From Hippophae tibetana (lineage: Eukaryota > Streptophyta > Magnoliopsida > Rosales > Elaeagnaceae), in assembly GCA_037013495.1 (NCBI GenBank), contig CM072801.1, positions 15,491,501-15,555,500 of the forward strand: DNA of 64,000 nt, given 5' to 3'. Below are positions 49,574 through 63,299 of the stretch, in pieces. Position 1 is the stretch's first letter, and each line of letters opens with the position of its first letter. Position numbers and translations under genes: made by a program. The notes below the pieces were generated by a model. The model was not told where the DNA came from and ran no database searches. It saw only the letters and a list, made by a program, of their open reading frames with translations.

Positions 49574-52500
49574 ATCTTAATTATAATTATCAATATGAAT
49601 AACTAAAACCCACCTTATATCCTTTCTTTATGTGAATCTGTAGTACTCTGCATTTCTTTATATCACTTCTCATTTGGAATTATATATATAATATATATAC
49701 ATATGCTTCCAGTTATTTGTTAATTATTTTCATATTATATAAAACCAAGAAGAAGAAGATAAAATCACGAGTATGCGAGTTTAATTTGTTTTTTCATGTG
49801 GTAAATTAGTTAAAGAGTATTTGTGGTAATACCAGTTAATTATATTTAAAAAAGAAAAATCTTATTATTCTAATATAATAAGAATTATCATGACAAATTC
49901 GTTAGTATTATATGCACGATTTTAAATCTCAATATTTCAATTGTTTATTTTAATTTAGAATTATTAATAAAAAATAATATTTTAACTATTTGATTAAGAA
50001 TGTAGGGTTAAAAAAAAAATAGAAATCCTATTCCCGTGTATGTACTATGTACACTGCAAAAAATCTGTTACCGACTACCTCCTAACAACAACTAATTCTC
50101 GAGCTTTCCTTAAAAAGTGTAATTCAAAAATAGCGACAATATCTTATGGTGACTGTTCCAATCCTTTTATCAAATATTTGGTTTATATGCATTTTTAATT
50201 AAAATTAAATATATATTTTTATTTTAAGAATTATGTTTATATTATTAATATCTCTATTTTTAAATATTATTATTTGTCTAAATTATTTGATATTTAAAGT
50301 CCCTATCTATATTTATTTATAATTAAATGTTTTTTTTAATTTTAATAATATTATTAAAGTAAGTTTATATTATTGGCATTTTCATCTTAATATTAGTACT
50401 ATGATTTATTAAAATTATTTGCAATTATAACATACTATTATATTTGTGCATACACATGGCAAATTTGATTGATTTTTATTAACAAGTGATTACCTTTTTG
50501 CAATTAAACTAATCATATTTTAAACTACACACAATTGGAAGCATGCTGATATAAAATGATAAACCCAAATCTCAAGAGGCTAAACAATAAGACGTTTCAG
50601 AAAGATGAAAAACGAGAGAGAGAAAGAGAAACCGAGTTATTATTCAAGAAAAACACAATATGAATATAGCTCACATTGGTTGCAAGGCACAACGAATAGC
50701 AAGCATATAGTAGTCTATTTGGGAAAAAAAATTTAAAGTCTCCTCAGGTAGAAACATGCTTATTGGCCATAACTTGAAAGAGTACCATTCTAAGAAACAA
50801 TCTTTTGCTTAGCCTTAGTTTAGTACTATTCTAAGAAACAATCTTTTGCTCACAAGATTTTCATGGTATTAAATTGTTGCCAAAGAAAATGCATTATCCA
50901 CTATACTCTTACTATCATCCAAACAATTAGCCTAATCAGAATTGCAAAACTTGACAAGATTAAGTTGACTTGAGAAATGTAGTGTGCTGAGAACCCTTTA
51001 CATAGTGGTAGCTGTTAGGAATTATTTTATGTCGAATAGTTATATGAAATAATTAATAAAGTATGTTAGTATAAAATTGGTATTGCTTTCACTCACTTGA
51101 TACATCAATAATTATGATCATTTATTTGAAATGTGTGCTCTAAATACATGTATGAGCTAACATGAAGTAACTATATTAATTCGTGCATAAATGAGCTTAT
51201 TAACATGTTTCTCTTAAATAAATAAAACACATACTTGTGAATATAAATAAAACACATATTTATGCATATAAATAAAACACATTATATGAATATAAATAAC
51301 TTTTTATGTCATAGTAGAAGCATTTGATTGTAGAATTATTACCAATAAATTTTTCAACATAACAACTATCAATATTTTTTTGTTTTGGAAAATTAGATTT
51401 TACATATGTTCTCGTAACATAATATCACCATACTTGTATTGTTTAAAGAAAGTTTGTGCATAATCGTACTCTTGCAACAAAAAATTTCTTTTATGTTAAA
51501 TCATTTTTGAATTACATAACGTATTTGACATCACATTAATGAATTAACAAAATATGAAATTATCTAAAATTACTTTGGATTACCCAAAAATAAATGATAC
51601 AATGTCACATTACATAACTACAATTACTTAATATTGACACGAGATCACAATATATAATACCTCGAGTTGTTCTTATAATAATAAGTAATTAAAAGCAATC
51701 CAAATAAACTCTAAGAGTTTTTCTTATTGTACACTAATCATGTCACTTCTTGGCAATTTAAAAATATGTATTATACACAGTTAACATTTATATATGTTTA
51801 GTAATTTTTAAATATATGTGATATGAAATTTCATATTTATTGATCTTATTGTGTAATAGTATTGCGATCAAGTCATATTTAGACACATATTAGGCTCAAA
51901 CATCTTGATATCTATAAAACCTCAAATTTTGATGAGGGGTTCATCAAAATTTAAAAATTGTCTAATAGTCGATATGTATTGTCTTAAATAAAGACTTATA
52001 CCCAAAGTGATCACACAAAAATCATCATTATCAAATGATAATTATTTATTTCCACCACTTTATTTACATATTTAAATTCACATTTATTTAATGATCAATG
52101 AAAAATATATTTTTCGAGACCAAGAAAGCAACAAATATTTAAGTCATTGTATAAGTGTTTTATTCGAACATTGAACACTTTCTTTAATGAGTACATATAC
52201 ATTAGTTGGTTGAAGTGATCACATACTTTAAAACATTAGTGAACACATCTACTTTCAAAATTCTTGATAAAAAATTGTTAATCAAACTATGATCACAAGT
52301 AATTATTATTAATAGAAAAATAATGACGATTAAACACAAAATATATTCACTCAAAATTCTTATATTTATCAAAAATGATGTCTACATGATAGAAAAACAT
52401 ATGCAACCAACAAAAAATATCAACTAGCAATTCAAAACATCTCTTAACCCAAAATGAGATTATATTGCTATCAAATATTTTTCATGTATATGTTTCTTTT

Positions 52501-54060
52501 TATCTCATAAACTATGAGCTTGATCAAAATTTAACCCATTCTTGCTAAAAAAAAGACTTAAAACTTTGGTGCTATAAACCTAAGGTTCAATTGAAATTTT
52601 GACTATATTGATAAAAAAAATTCTTATTTATTTCAACTCATCCAACACCACTAAGAAAGTATCGTACACCAAAAAAAATTTAAAAATATGATTGTAACTT
52701 TATTTCGAAGACTTTTACACATTTCTGTCACTTCTCACAAAACAAGTCCACATAAATTATGATTGCTACTTGGGCCAACAACAAACCATGACTAGATAAG
52801 TCCCTAAAGAGTATTTTAATGTCATTCATTATACTTTACATGCTATGATGTATATGATAATAATATGACACACTCATAGAATATCTACATATATTATATA
52901 CATTACGTTTGGACCAATAGAATACCATAGTCAAGAAATTGTCCTTATGTATAATATCATTTACTCTAATTTTCATTCTGTCATATAGTCACATAATAAA
53001 TACTCAAAGTTTATTATTCATAACATTTATGACTTGTACATAGCCTAAACATCTCATAATCATCACAATTTAAGAATTTATTTTAGTTATTTACATGTAC
53101 GTAGTAAACCAGGATCGTGCTTTCAATAAATTCTTTTTATTTCAATCATTCATATTAATATGAAGATATAACAACCATAAGATGCATGTAAAAACAAGAT
53201 CATGCTTTTATTTGTTTCTTCAATTTCATGCTAGAGACTTGTATATTAATCGAATCTTTTTTATTATAAAGAAAAATAATTAAATATCACAACTAAATGT
53301 GTCAACCTATCACCAATAGGGTGAATTAGAATACACATTTCATAATTTTGATTATTTTCTTTATCAACCTAAGCATTCTTGCTAAATAATAAAAAACCAA
53401 GAGGATATTTAATTATCCGTAAGAACCTTAGTAATTGTTTTTTCATTTTATTTCATTTTCTTTTGTGATTGCATACAATAAGAACTCTTTGAAAATAAAA
53501 AAACAATATTATATAATGCCTAGACTTAGAGAGACAAATATAAGAGAATTCAATTGCTATTCAATCTTACATTTTTTTTAATATTGATCCAATATAGCAC
53601 CCAAAACTTAGTTTGCATATTATTTCTTAATAACTTAACACATATGATGCACCTTAGAATTAGGTTATAAGTCATAAATTTAATTTTGAGTTAACATTGC
53701 ATTTCTTAAAAAAATTAGTTTAGGGTTTTATGTTGTGTTTCTGTTATAAATAAAACATTAAGAGTTACAATTCAACAATCCAATATGATGAAAAACATAT
53801 CTTTAAGTGTGGCTTTTCACATAATCCCTATACTCTAAGTCTATAGATATGCAATTGGAACAATAATAAAGATTGATTTTTCTACAAACAAGTATGTATA
53901 GTACTTTTTATTTACATGTTATATTATTGAAACAAGTTATAATTATGTTGTTTATCTTTTAATATTTCAACAATATCTTTCCAAAGTTCATTTGTGGGAG
54001 AAACCATGCACTTGCACATTTATTAACATTAAATGCAATATCAGGTTGAGTAATAGTGTA
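49574..54060. other. Long gene-poor AT-rich interval
   Basis: No supported gene. At about 50780-50990 the minus strand has a faint Copia RNase H-like trace (DDSKS, AFSL) and a duplicated segment CTAAGAAACAATCTTTTGCT (50788 and 50831). The remainder, 51-54 kb, is very AT-rich and shows no terminal repeats, RNA genes or recognisable domains by eye. Confidence 0.45.
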
Positions 54061-54067
54061 ATGTTAA

Positions 54068-54335
54068 AAAACCCAACCTCTTTTCTATAGAATAGATCTT
54101 AAACTCATAGGAGAAGAGTTAGATTTGGAGTATATAAGACATATCATGAGCAGAAAAAGATCATGCATATACTTTGATTGATTTAAATGTATACTATCAA
54201 CAAATCTAAATATCTTAATACCCAGAAAATACAAGATTCTTAAGAGCAAAGTACCTATTAAGTATCTTGATGAAATACTCAATTTGATTAGGTGATCTAC
54301 CAATGACAACAATATTGTCCACATATACTAGCGTA
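54068..54335 (-). pseudogene. Copia reverse transcriptase fragment
   Basis: The minus strand reads VYVD-NIVVIGRSPNQIEYF at the upstream end, with Asn for the second catalytic Asp, then FLGIKIFRFVDSIHLNQSKY and MHDLF. This follows the RT order YVDD...L-YFLGIEV...L-L-Q-KY. Frames shift within it. No LTRs nearby. A short, old relic. Confidence 0.75.
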
Positions 54336-55549
54336 AGAAAAATGTAAGTTTTGTAAGTTCTTTGTTTCTTTGTTTGCATTCTTGTGTGTTCTTTTACTTA
54401 ATGTTGTGTCTTCTTCTATTTAAAGACAGTTATTGATGGTTTACTATTGCACACACTTAGTTAAAAAACTTTATATGTTTTCATGATTACATACACCACA
54501 TGAGGTTGGTTCATGTAGTATACATGTTAGGTTGAATTTTCATTTTTTCATGTTGCTTTTGAAATTATATGTTTAAAAAACATGGTTGATAAGTAGGGTA
54601 ATGACTATTAATATCATCGGTGGAGGCTATTACAATTTCCAATGTAGTTGGAAAGGTGCCAGATGGCTAAGAATGTTTTTATAAATACCTCTTATATACA
54701 AAATGTTTTGGTAATTAGAAAATGTGGGAAAAGTCTATTGGTTTTTCAACTTGATTTTTCAAGTGTGAAAATTGTTTTCTTATTCTCAGTCACAAATACT
54801 TTGATGGTTATTTGGTATTAATAATTCGTGATTGTGTTTGCAAAAACTATTTTTGGAGTTGCATTGATTAAAATTAGATTAACACTTGTGACTTAGATTG
54901 CATGCTAGATTCATATGTATGGATTTTTCATACCTTTAGGATTTTACTATATTGATTGCTGGTGATTGTTCACATCACTTGGTGATGAGACTCCAAAGAA
55001 AAGTATTTATGGATAATTTTTTTTGTAGAGATAGAAAACAAAGACAACATAGGTACAATTAGAGCAAGTGTCTCGATTGGTGGAGGTATTTATGTTTGTA
55101 CTTTTATTGAGCTGTATACTATTGAATTATTATAATAAATTATATACTATTAAGTGATTTCCTTAAGTAACGTGAGGATGTTATTATATAAATAAGGTTT
55201 TATGTGCATTTACCTCATTAGAAAACTATGCTTGTATGCTCTTCTATAGTGTTAGTATAATCAAGGTTCGATCAAAAAAATCCTTACGCATAAGAGGATC
55301 TGATTGTAATTGAAAAACCTTCTTTCTTACTTATTGCTTGTGTTCCTTTCTCTTTCTTCATGCTTCCTATTTACTGCTTTTTTCCATGTCCTAGAATGAA
55401 TTGTAAGTTATAAGTTTATGTCTAGTTGTCCTATGTTGCAGTGTTTATCTGTGTATTTTTTCTTTATTTATTATTTCTATTTCCTGTAAGTTTAGGGAAG
55501 AGTTTAAAAGAGTCTGTATCTTCTTATCCTAATTGTTTATCGTGTATTG

Positions 55550-55870
55550 GACTCTCTAAATTAGTATCAGAGTTGGTTTACCTTATTAGGTTTATCCACT
55601 CTGGTGTTGATTCTTTCTAACTTACATTTTTTTTACACTCTCACTTTCTTCTAATGGATTATAGAAAATGAGATAGAGTAGGCAGACCTTATTTATTTAA
55701 TGGATTGAATTATGCCTTTTGAAAGTCATAGATTCATCATTTCTTATGGTCTTGTGAAGATTATGTTTGGTATCTTTTTGAGAATGGATGGATGTATTCA
55801 TCCAAGAACCTTGTTGATAATTCTATCATCCCCAAGCCCATGATAAATTGATTTGTGAAAATGGAATTAG
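55550..55870 (+). pseudogene. 5' end of a Copia element: primer-binding site and gag start
   Basis: TTAGTATCAGAGTTGG (55560-55575) is a degenerate primer-binding site. About 80 bases later, the plus strand reads RPYLFNGLNYAF, stop, KS...HHFLWSCEDYVWYLFENGW, which is the N-terminal gag pattern of SIRE-type Copia (PP-FNG-NY-FWK-RM...VW--VE-GW). Stops interrupt it, and the sequence loses similarity by about 55870. Upstream sequence is probably an LTR of undefined length. Confidence 0.65.
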
Positions 55871-57059
55871 AATTGCTACAATTTTTTTGGTAGAATTTCA
55901 CTAGGAATTTCAAATTAAAGAGCATTAGAAGGGGTATTTATAGAAAAATTTCAACCATACGAGTAACTCGTCAAAGCCTCGCCGACCACCCTCATTGTCC
56001 ACTTAACAACCAATTGTCGAGAGCTCCGATGGGCCAATAAGTCCATCGAGGCACCCAAAAATTTGATTTTTTGTTTTAAAAACTATCAAGTAATTTTTCA
56101 CAAATACCTATAAAGGCTCTAAAAGAAAAAAAATGCAACACTTAACCTAGCATGCATACTATGAGAACCAACCCTATGGTGTGTGCAAATATGTTTGCAT
56201 AGAAAGTATACCTAACTAGGTACATGTGTGCATTACTAATCATTAGTAACCAACCTTATATAGAAGAAGACAAATACACTTACTAAAATAAACTGACTCA
56301 GTGTTTTACACATCCGAACGCCAATAAAGATTCAAATGACAATATGACTTACATTCTCCCTCTTTGGCTTTCTGAATCAAAAAACTATACAATTAAGTAT
56401 AGATGCAAATCAATCATGAAATGATCATGAAGATGACCTAGGTATGTTTGTTCCAAAGAATAAAATATCGACGCATACCCTACACCCAAAAACACATCTA
56501 CTATAAGTGAGTCCATCTCGTGTGCTCCATCCATCTTTAGGATAAACTCATCCACACTCTTCAAATATGAAACAAGAATGTATCAATCTACACTTATAAC
56601 CTACACACATGAAACAAACACATACCCCATAAATGTATCATGTAGAAACAATGTGTAGTCTATTTATATATTATCGTGTTACCCTTATACAAGTACATAT
56701 CATTAGGCTAAGCATAGTTAGTCATGTAGAAGACACATATGCAATGTGCGTAGCTCCTTCTGATCTCATGCATCACTTCCCTTAAGTGAATAAAAGTCCG
56801 GCAATAAAATGCAATGTAATCCAAAATTGACATCCCATGTAACATATAACATACCAAAAAATATAGAGTTGTGCAAGTTTTCCCCCTTTTGACACAAAAA
56901 GTCAAAGGAATATCCCTACATGAAGGAGGGAATATATACAAGAATGCAATAATCGTAACACAGGAAAAAAGATAAACAAAAATAGAAAAAACAAAAACAA
57001 AATAAAAAGTTCTTCAAGCTCCCATATATTTGAAGAACACATTTAGTAATCTCTTAATG
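55871..57059. other. Intergenic retroelement-derived DNA, unresolved
   Basis: Includes purine/pyrimidine tracts resembling polypurine tracts on the minus strand (ATTCTCCCTCTTTGGC near 56353, TTTTCCCCCTTTTGAC near 56878), as expected downstream of the SIRE-type relic at 57-61 kb. No LTR pair could be aligned by eye. Confidence 0.4.
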
Positions 57060-60000
57060 AGAGATGCAAACATCAATAGCCTTTCTCAGGGACTCAAACC
57101 TAAGACAATGTAATGGTTTAGTAAAGATATCAACAAGCTAAAGATCATTGTTGATATACCATAAAGGTAGCATGTTCGACTCCACTAAGTCTCTTATGAA
57201 GTGACATCTAAAGTCAATGTGTTTTTTAGACTGAATTTTTTGAAATACATATTGCATTAGTGTTGTTGCAAATTAAAACCAGGTTTCTTATCATAATTCC
57301 ATAGTCTGATAGCATCTACTTCTTCAATAGTAATTGAGAGTAGCATAATCCAACAACAATATACTTAGCCTTAATAGTATACAAAGACATAAAACTCTAC
57401 TTCTTATTGTGCTAGGTGATCAAATAGTTACCTAAGTAGAAACACCCGTCTAACATACTCTTTCGGTCATCATTACACCATGTCCAATCTACATTTGAAT
57501 ACCTAACCAATTCTATTGTAGTGTCTTGAGGATACTAAAACCTAATTCTAAAGAACATTACAATATCTACTCCACTTCTTTTCTAGAATGGTCTTAAGAC
57601 AGTTTAATCGTAGTACTTATAGGTATGGGTAGGTTTGGCATTGTCCAATAAAGATCCCATCTTTCATTTGTTTACTTGAAACCCAAGGAAGAACTTTAAC
57701 TCTCCAACTAAACTCCTTTTAAATTCATTTTGCATAGTGGAAGCAAACTCTTAAGTAAGGGTATCCTTCATGAATCCAAAAACAATGTCATCTACATACA
57801 CCTAAGTGACGAAAACTTCACCTTTATTTCTTGGGACAAACAAAGTTATGTCACCACCTCATCTTAAAAAACATTTTTGAGTAGAAACGTAGTGAGATGC
57901 TTATACCAAGCTCACAGAGATTGCTTTAATCCATGTAGGGCTTTCTTTAATCTCATGAAATGATTTGGAAAATATGGTTCTTCAAAATCTTTAGGTTTTT
58001 CAGCATAAACTTCCTCTTTGAGTACCCTATTGGGGAAGGCACTATTTATATCCATCTTGTATAACTTAATTCCAAAGTAACATGCCATAACAATGAGTAA
58101 TCTCATAGAATCTAGATGTGTAACCAGAGAAATATTTTATTTGAAGTTAGTTACTTCAATTTGAGTGTACCCTTAAGCAACAAGACGATATTTATTTCGA
58201 GCAATCATGCCATTTTTATTCTCATTTTTCTTATACAACTATCGTGTACCTATGATATGTTTATATGTAGGTATGAGGACAATATACTAGACATGATTCC
58301 ATTGAAACTAAGTAAGTTCCTCCTGTATGGATTTGACACAATGTATGTTCTACATTGCCTCCTTGACATGTTTAGGAAAGGTAGTAAAGATGAAGCACAT
58401 ATAGTTCAAATTCTCTCGAATCTGACATCTTGTTCTGACATCTCCTTCAATATTATCAATAATGTTATCTATAGAATAAGCATTCTTGGCCCATTTCAAA
58501 AGGAATATTTTTCTTGTTCATCTTCTTCCTTTTCTTCAATAGTCTTTGGTAGATCAACCAAAGTGATAGTAGAAGGATTCTCAACATTATCCATGACATT
58601 TTTAGAAGAACCCTAATCTCCAAAAATATCACTATCTTCAAACTCAACAACTTTAGTTGCACCAAAGCCGTTGATGACTACATTGATAGATTCCAAAATA
58701 GTTGAAGTTCTTAGATTGTGGACCTTATAGGCACAATTATTGTTAAAAAAAATCCTAGAAATATTCCAAGGCCACTATTAGCTTCAAATTTGTCTAAATT
58801 CTCTCTATCTCTAAAAATGTAGCAAGTACTGCCAAACACACGAATATGCTTTACATTTGGCTTCTTTCCAAGTGTGAGGTCATAAGAAGACTGACATGTG
58901 TCAAGTCTCAAGATACAATGGTTAAAGTGTAGCAGGAAGTGTTTGTAGTTTATGCCCAGAAATGTTTAGCAAAATTCTTGATAGTCAATATTACATTAGC
59001 CATTTCTTGAATAACATTTTTCTTTTTCTCAACAATACCATTCTATTAAGAGGTCTTTAGAGCAAAAAAAAACTCATGCTAAATACCTATATTATCACAA
59101 AGGAAACTGAACTCTAAATTTTCAAACTCTTTCCCATGATCAATTCTTATTTTGATGATAATTCAAATAGACTCAAACTTCTCATTTTGTAGTTTAATAC
59201 ATAGGGCCCTGAACTTAGAAAATGCTTTTGATTTTTCCCTCAGAAATATAACTTATGTATATATAGAAAAATCATTAACAACCACAATGATATTTTTTCT
59301 CCTACTAATATTAGCAGTTCGCATAGGGCTTGTCAGATCCATATGAAGAAGCTTATGAGTTGTTGTTGTGGAGAGATGTTAATTATTTTTGTGTTTACTT
59401 TTACTTTGCTTACCCAATTAATAAGGACCATACATATTTTCAAGCAAAATAGTTATAGAAGGAAGACCTTTAATAGTCTTGAGACTTGAGATTTTCTTCA
59501 AAAGTTTGTCGTTAGCATGACCTAATAGCAGGTGTGAAATTTCTTTTGTATTGAGACCTAATATGTTGCACACAACCTCATGAGGGTTACTAACACAATA
59601 ATAGTTGTCTTTTGACTTGGTGCCCTTGACCATAATATTTCCCAAACTATCATACATTATTCACTCTTTTTTAATGAATTTGATTGAGTACTTGTTGTCA
59701 TAGATTTGGCTAATGCTTATAAGATCTTTGTTGAGACCTTCCACATATAGGGCATCCTTAAGCTTATCCAAGTGTACTAATGGATCCTTTACCATAAATT
59801 AAAGCTTTATTTCCATCTTTAAAATTAATAGACCCATCATTAGCCAGAATCAGGTTGGTGAAGAAGGATTTATCTCTAGTCATATAACAAGAAAAACCAT
59901 CATCAAAGTACCAACATCCAAACACTTGAGTCTTAAGAGTGGTATGCACAACATTGCAATTTAGACACAGTTCACCATGATCGTTAATCTAAGAGGACTT

Positions 60001-61200
60001 TAACTCTTAGAGAAATATAATTGCTTCTTTTTTGTAAAACCAATGCTTCATTAGTTAGAGTGACTTACAGATTTATCAAACCCTCTATATGACTCAACAT
60101 TATCTTTTCATAACATGAAGATTCTTTATGAGTGGTGGAGGTAGAGAAGAAACCAAAGGTGTATGAGACAAGAGAGAGAGAGAGAGGGAGAGGGAGAGGG
60201 AGGGAGGGAGGGAGACTCTTTAAACTTAACATATTATAAGTGCAGTCATTACTAGAATCCTTAACAAAAGGATCAAGACGCTTGACTTTGGTAGTATCAA
60301 CATAAGAACAAACTAGAAGATCATTAAGTTATGCTTCGTAATTATCCAACAGAGACTCAAGAAATGCCTTTTCATCTTTCAAGATACGATTATCTTTATT
60401 CAAATTTGAGATAAGATCATAATTTCTTGAAGATGACTCAGGAGTACTTTGAAGTTTGAGTTTTTGATTCCTTATCAGGGATAGAATTCTCAATCTCACT
60501 TATGCAAAATAGACACTTCTCATTATAACGAAGGAGAATTTGAAATGACTTGATGTGATTATCCAATCTCAACTTTAAGTTACCCACATTCCAAAGTGAG
60601 ATTGAGCAGCTGACTAGAGAGGTCCAAATGCTTTTATCATTTTCTTTCAGACTATTGTTAATTTTGGTCATATTCTTTTTCAGCTTAGATTCTCATACAC
60701 AAGTTGATCATAAGACTATTGAAGGGAAAAATAGTCATCATTAATAGCATCAGTCCAATAAGAGGTTCTAGAAGAAATGATACTAAAGTGAGAAGCCATC
60801 AATGTAGAAAAAGCAAAAGTAATAACCATAGTTTTTTTCTGGAGGAGGCACAGTTTGTGAGAGGAATACATATCATACTTTATTTCCAAGAAGTCCTAGG
60901 CTTTCTTGGAGCTAGTAAGCTCTACACTTGAGTTCGTACTAGTAACAAAATGGATATGTAAGTATAACCCTTGACAATTAAGATTATTGAGACAAAGTTC
61001 CTCTTTAGTCCAATCAATTATAGGCTTAGGTTCAATGACATCAGTTTTTGTGATGTACATAGAGAAATTCCAACCATTCTTAATCAAGGACCACACATCA
61101 TTATTTAATTATCTTAGATAATAACACATTTGAGATCTCCAATAAAAGTAACATTCACCATTAAACTGAGGAGGTCCACCAACCAAATCTCTCATATCAT
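57060..61200 (-). pseudogene. SIRE/Maximus-like Copia gag-pol relic
   Basis: Minus-strand polyprotein remains in full element order. Gag begins MNDMRDLVGGPPQFNGECYF near 61200, with WTKEELCLNN... (60896-61096), and a helical gag segment lies at 60438-60671. A protease follows at 59764-59949, where the expected DSG-S--HMTG reads FDDGFSCYMT. GAG-pre-integrase (LLLGHANDKLLKK; 59418-59657), the end of integrase (KPNVKHIRVFGSTCYI; 58711-58911), RT (MDINSAFPNRVLKEEVYAE and LHGLKQS; 57912-58106) and RNase H tail (VDIFTKPL; about 57110) complete it. Stops and frame changes are frequent, so it is old and dead. A GATACCAA motif near 61290 is the likely complement of its primer-binding site. Confidence 0.8.
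60168..60213 (+). repeat. Purine microsatellite (GA)n/(GGGA)n
   Basis: AGAGAGAGAGAGAG passing into GGGAGAGGGAG and GGGAGGGAGGG inside the SIRE-type gag relic. The tract is all purine for over 40 bases, indicating slippage after the element had lost function. Confidence 0.9.
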
Positions 61201-61649
61201 TCATCATAAAAATTTAATGAACATAAACATAGAGAAAGAAGGAAAGGTTCAACACTGACGTGGTTAAGCCCAAAAAAATTGTGTACCTATTTTGATACCA
61301 ATCAAAAGAGTCTAACAATAAGTGCACTACTAGGGTAAAGAGATACAAACTTCTTAAAGACTCACCTCCACAAGTAGCGAAGAAAATAAGGAGAGAATAA
61401 ATACCATAATCTAGAAACAATAAACATGTTACATAGTCAAGAAAGAAAGCATGTTATATTGAAAGTGAAAATCTTTCGAGTCAGAGTCCAAAACCTAAAT
61501 GTTGAAACATATATGATCAACATTCTAATTGAACTCATTCCAGAGTAGATCATACAAACATAATCATACAACAGAGTAAATGAATATAAAACCCCTATCT
61601 ATATGGTAAAATCCTTGTGTTACTTATGACAATCACTTGGTAGCAAAGT

Positions 61650-63270
61650 ATTAGGTTTATGTTAGTGTTGTCAATATTCGTGAAAAAAAAAATATAATTA
61701 TAATTTTAGTTTTCAGGTGTCTTAGAAGAATTTTTTCAAGTAAAAAAACTATCAAGCCATAGTGATCATATTCCTGGTATATATTTCTATTTCCATGTAC
61801 ATTAGATTGCATATTAGATACAATAGGAACAATGTGAAATTAGAATACTCGATCAATCGAGCAATATAACCTGATTCAATTAATTTTACCACATGACTAG
61901 ATCGATTAAGATATTTACTCAATCAATCGAGGACTAGATCGATCGAATTAAATCAATAGATCAATTCACTTCTTGAATAATTAATTAAATGTTGACTCGA
62001 TTGATCGAAACTACATTCCATCGATCTACCAATGTACTCGATTGATCGAACAGTTAGTTATTTTATTTTAAAATGTATTTTTATTAAAATTTAAATTGAA
62101 TTTTTACTATATTGTCCTTATTTTTATAATTATTTTAACTGATTTTATAGACAATATAGTAATTCTATTTTAACTTAATGGGCTTCAAAATATTCTCTCC
62201 CTTATTTTACTTTAAGTTTTCAAGTAGGATTTTTTATTAAATTATCACACATTTGTGGTTATGTTTGATGGATTAACAAGCCTATAATAATAATTGTGTT
62301 ATTATGCTTTAAACTGATAGATCTAGAGTTGCTAGTTGTTTTTGATCTATCTGATATGTTATTTAAATTAACTAGTTAAAGTTGTTCATCATTGAATTTT
62401 CTCTACGAAACACACTTGCACTTGTGTTTATGTGCTAAATTTTCATGTGACAGTAGTGCGAGTTTTATTGACTCATGTGACTCAATTTTGTCGAAACATT
62501 AGTCTAAATTTGAATACCTATCTTATAGAGACTATGATAAATTATAAGTAAGTTACTTAGGGGAATTACCTGGATGGGTAGTTTGAGTCATATCCTTGTA
62601 ACTGGATACTTATTTTTCATAGTGGATAGTTAAGTGGTCCTATGGACCGATGGTTTTCCTCTTAGGTCATTAGTGTGGCCTAGGTTGTTTCCACCTAAAA
62701 ATATTTTGTGTTGATCTTTATTTTTTGCATTACTTCATTTACACATGGTTACATGCTTGGTTGCTTATGAAATTTTAATTTTTCATGCTTCCATTGATAT
62801 TTCACTAGTTGACAAGTTAGATCCACAACTAAATATAATAACTTTCATTTGGTATCAGAGCTAGTCACTAAATACACTTAGTGTTGCCCAGGACCTTATT
62901 ATAGATCATCTTATTGAGTGTGATAGCTTGGATGTTAAGGAATTAAAATCCTCTTTTTTTCTAAATATAATTTTAAAAAATTTCAAGAATTGTTTTCTAA
63001 AGGTGCTAGAGCCATAAAAATGAATACGACATTAAAAGTAAAAATAGAAAAGTTAAATGAATAACTTGAGACACATGAAATCTTTTCAATTAAATTAATT
63101 GAAAAAAATAATATTTTGCAAGAACAAAATAATACTTTGAATTTGAGGCTTATAGGTTTGAAAGAAGAAAATCACAAACTTGTTGCAAATAAAGAAAAAT
63201 TAGTGCAATAGCTTGAACAATCCAAGGAAGTTGTAAAAAGACTAACCATTGGAACATTCTTGCTTTTTTA
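61650..63270 (+). mobile_element. Probable 5' LTR, primer-binding site and leader of another Copia element
   Basis: TGGTATCAGAGCT (62850-62862) is a perfect primer-binding site, preceded by ACTTTCA, a plausible LTR end at 62847. The upstream LTR start is not fixed; TGTTAGTGTTG near 61655 is a candidate, which would give a long LTR of about 1.2 kb as in SIRE-type elements. After the site, the plus strand at 63020-63250 reads a coiled-coil-like KIEKLNE-stop-LETHEIF...ILQEQNNTLNLRL...EENHKL, probably part of gag. No pol follows before the sequence turns AT-rich at 63.3 kb. Confidence 0.55.
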
Positions 63271-63299
63271 TACTTTTATTGATGTTTCTTTAGTTTCAA

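Noticed and set aside
54360-55550. Possible gene between the two Copia fragments.
   Set aside because: Only short, hydrophobic or low-complexity open frames; probably LTR and intergenic DNA.
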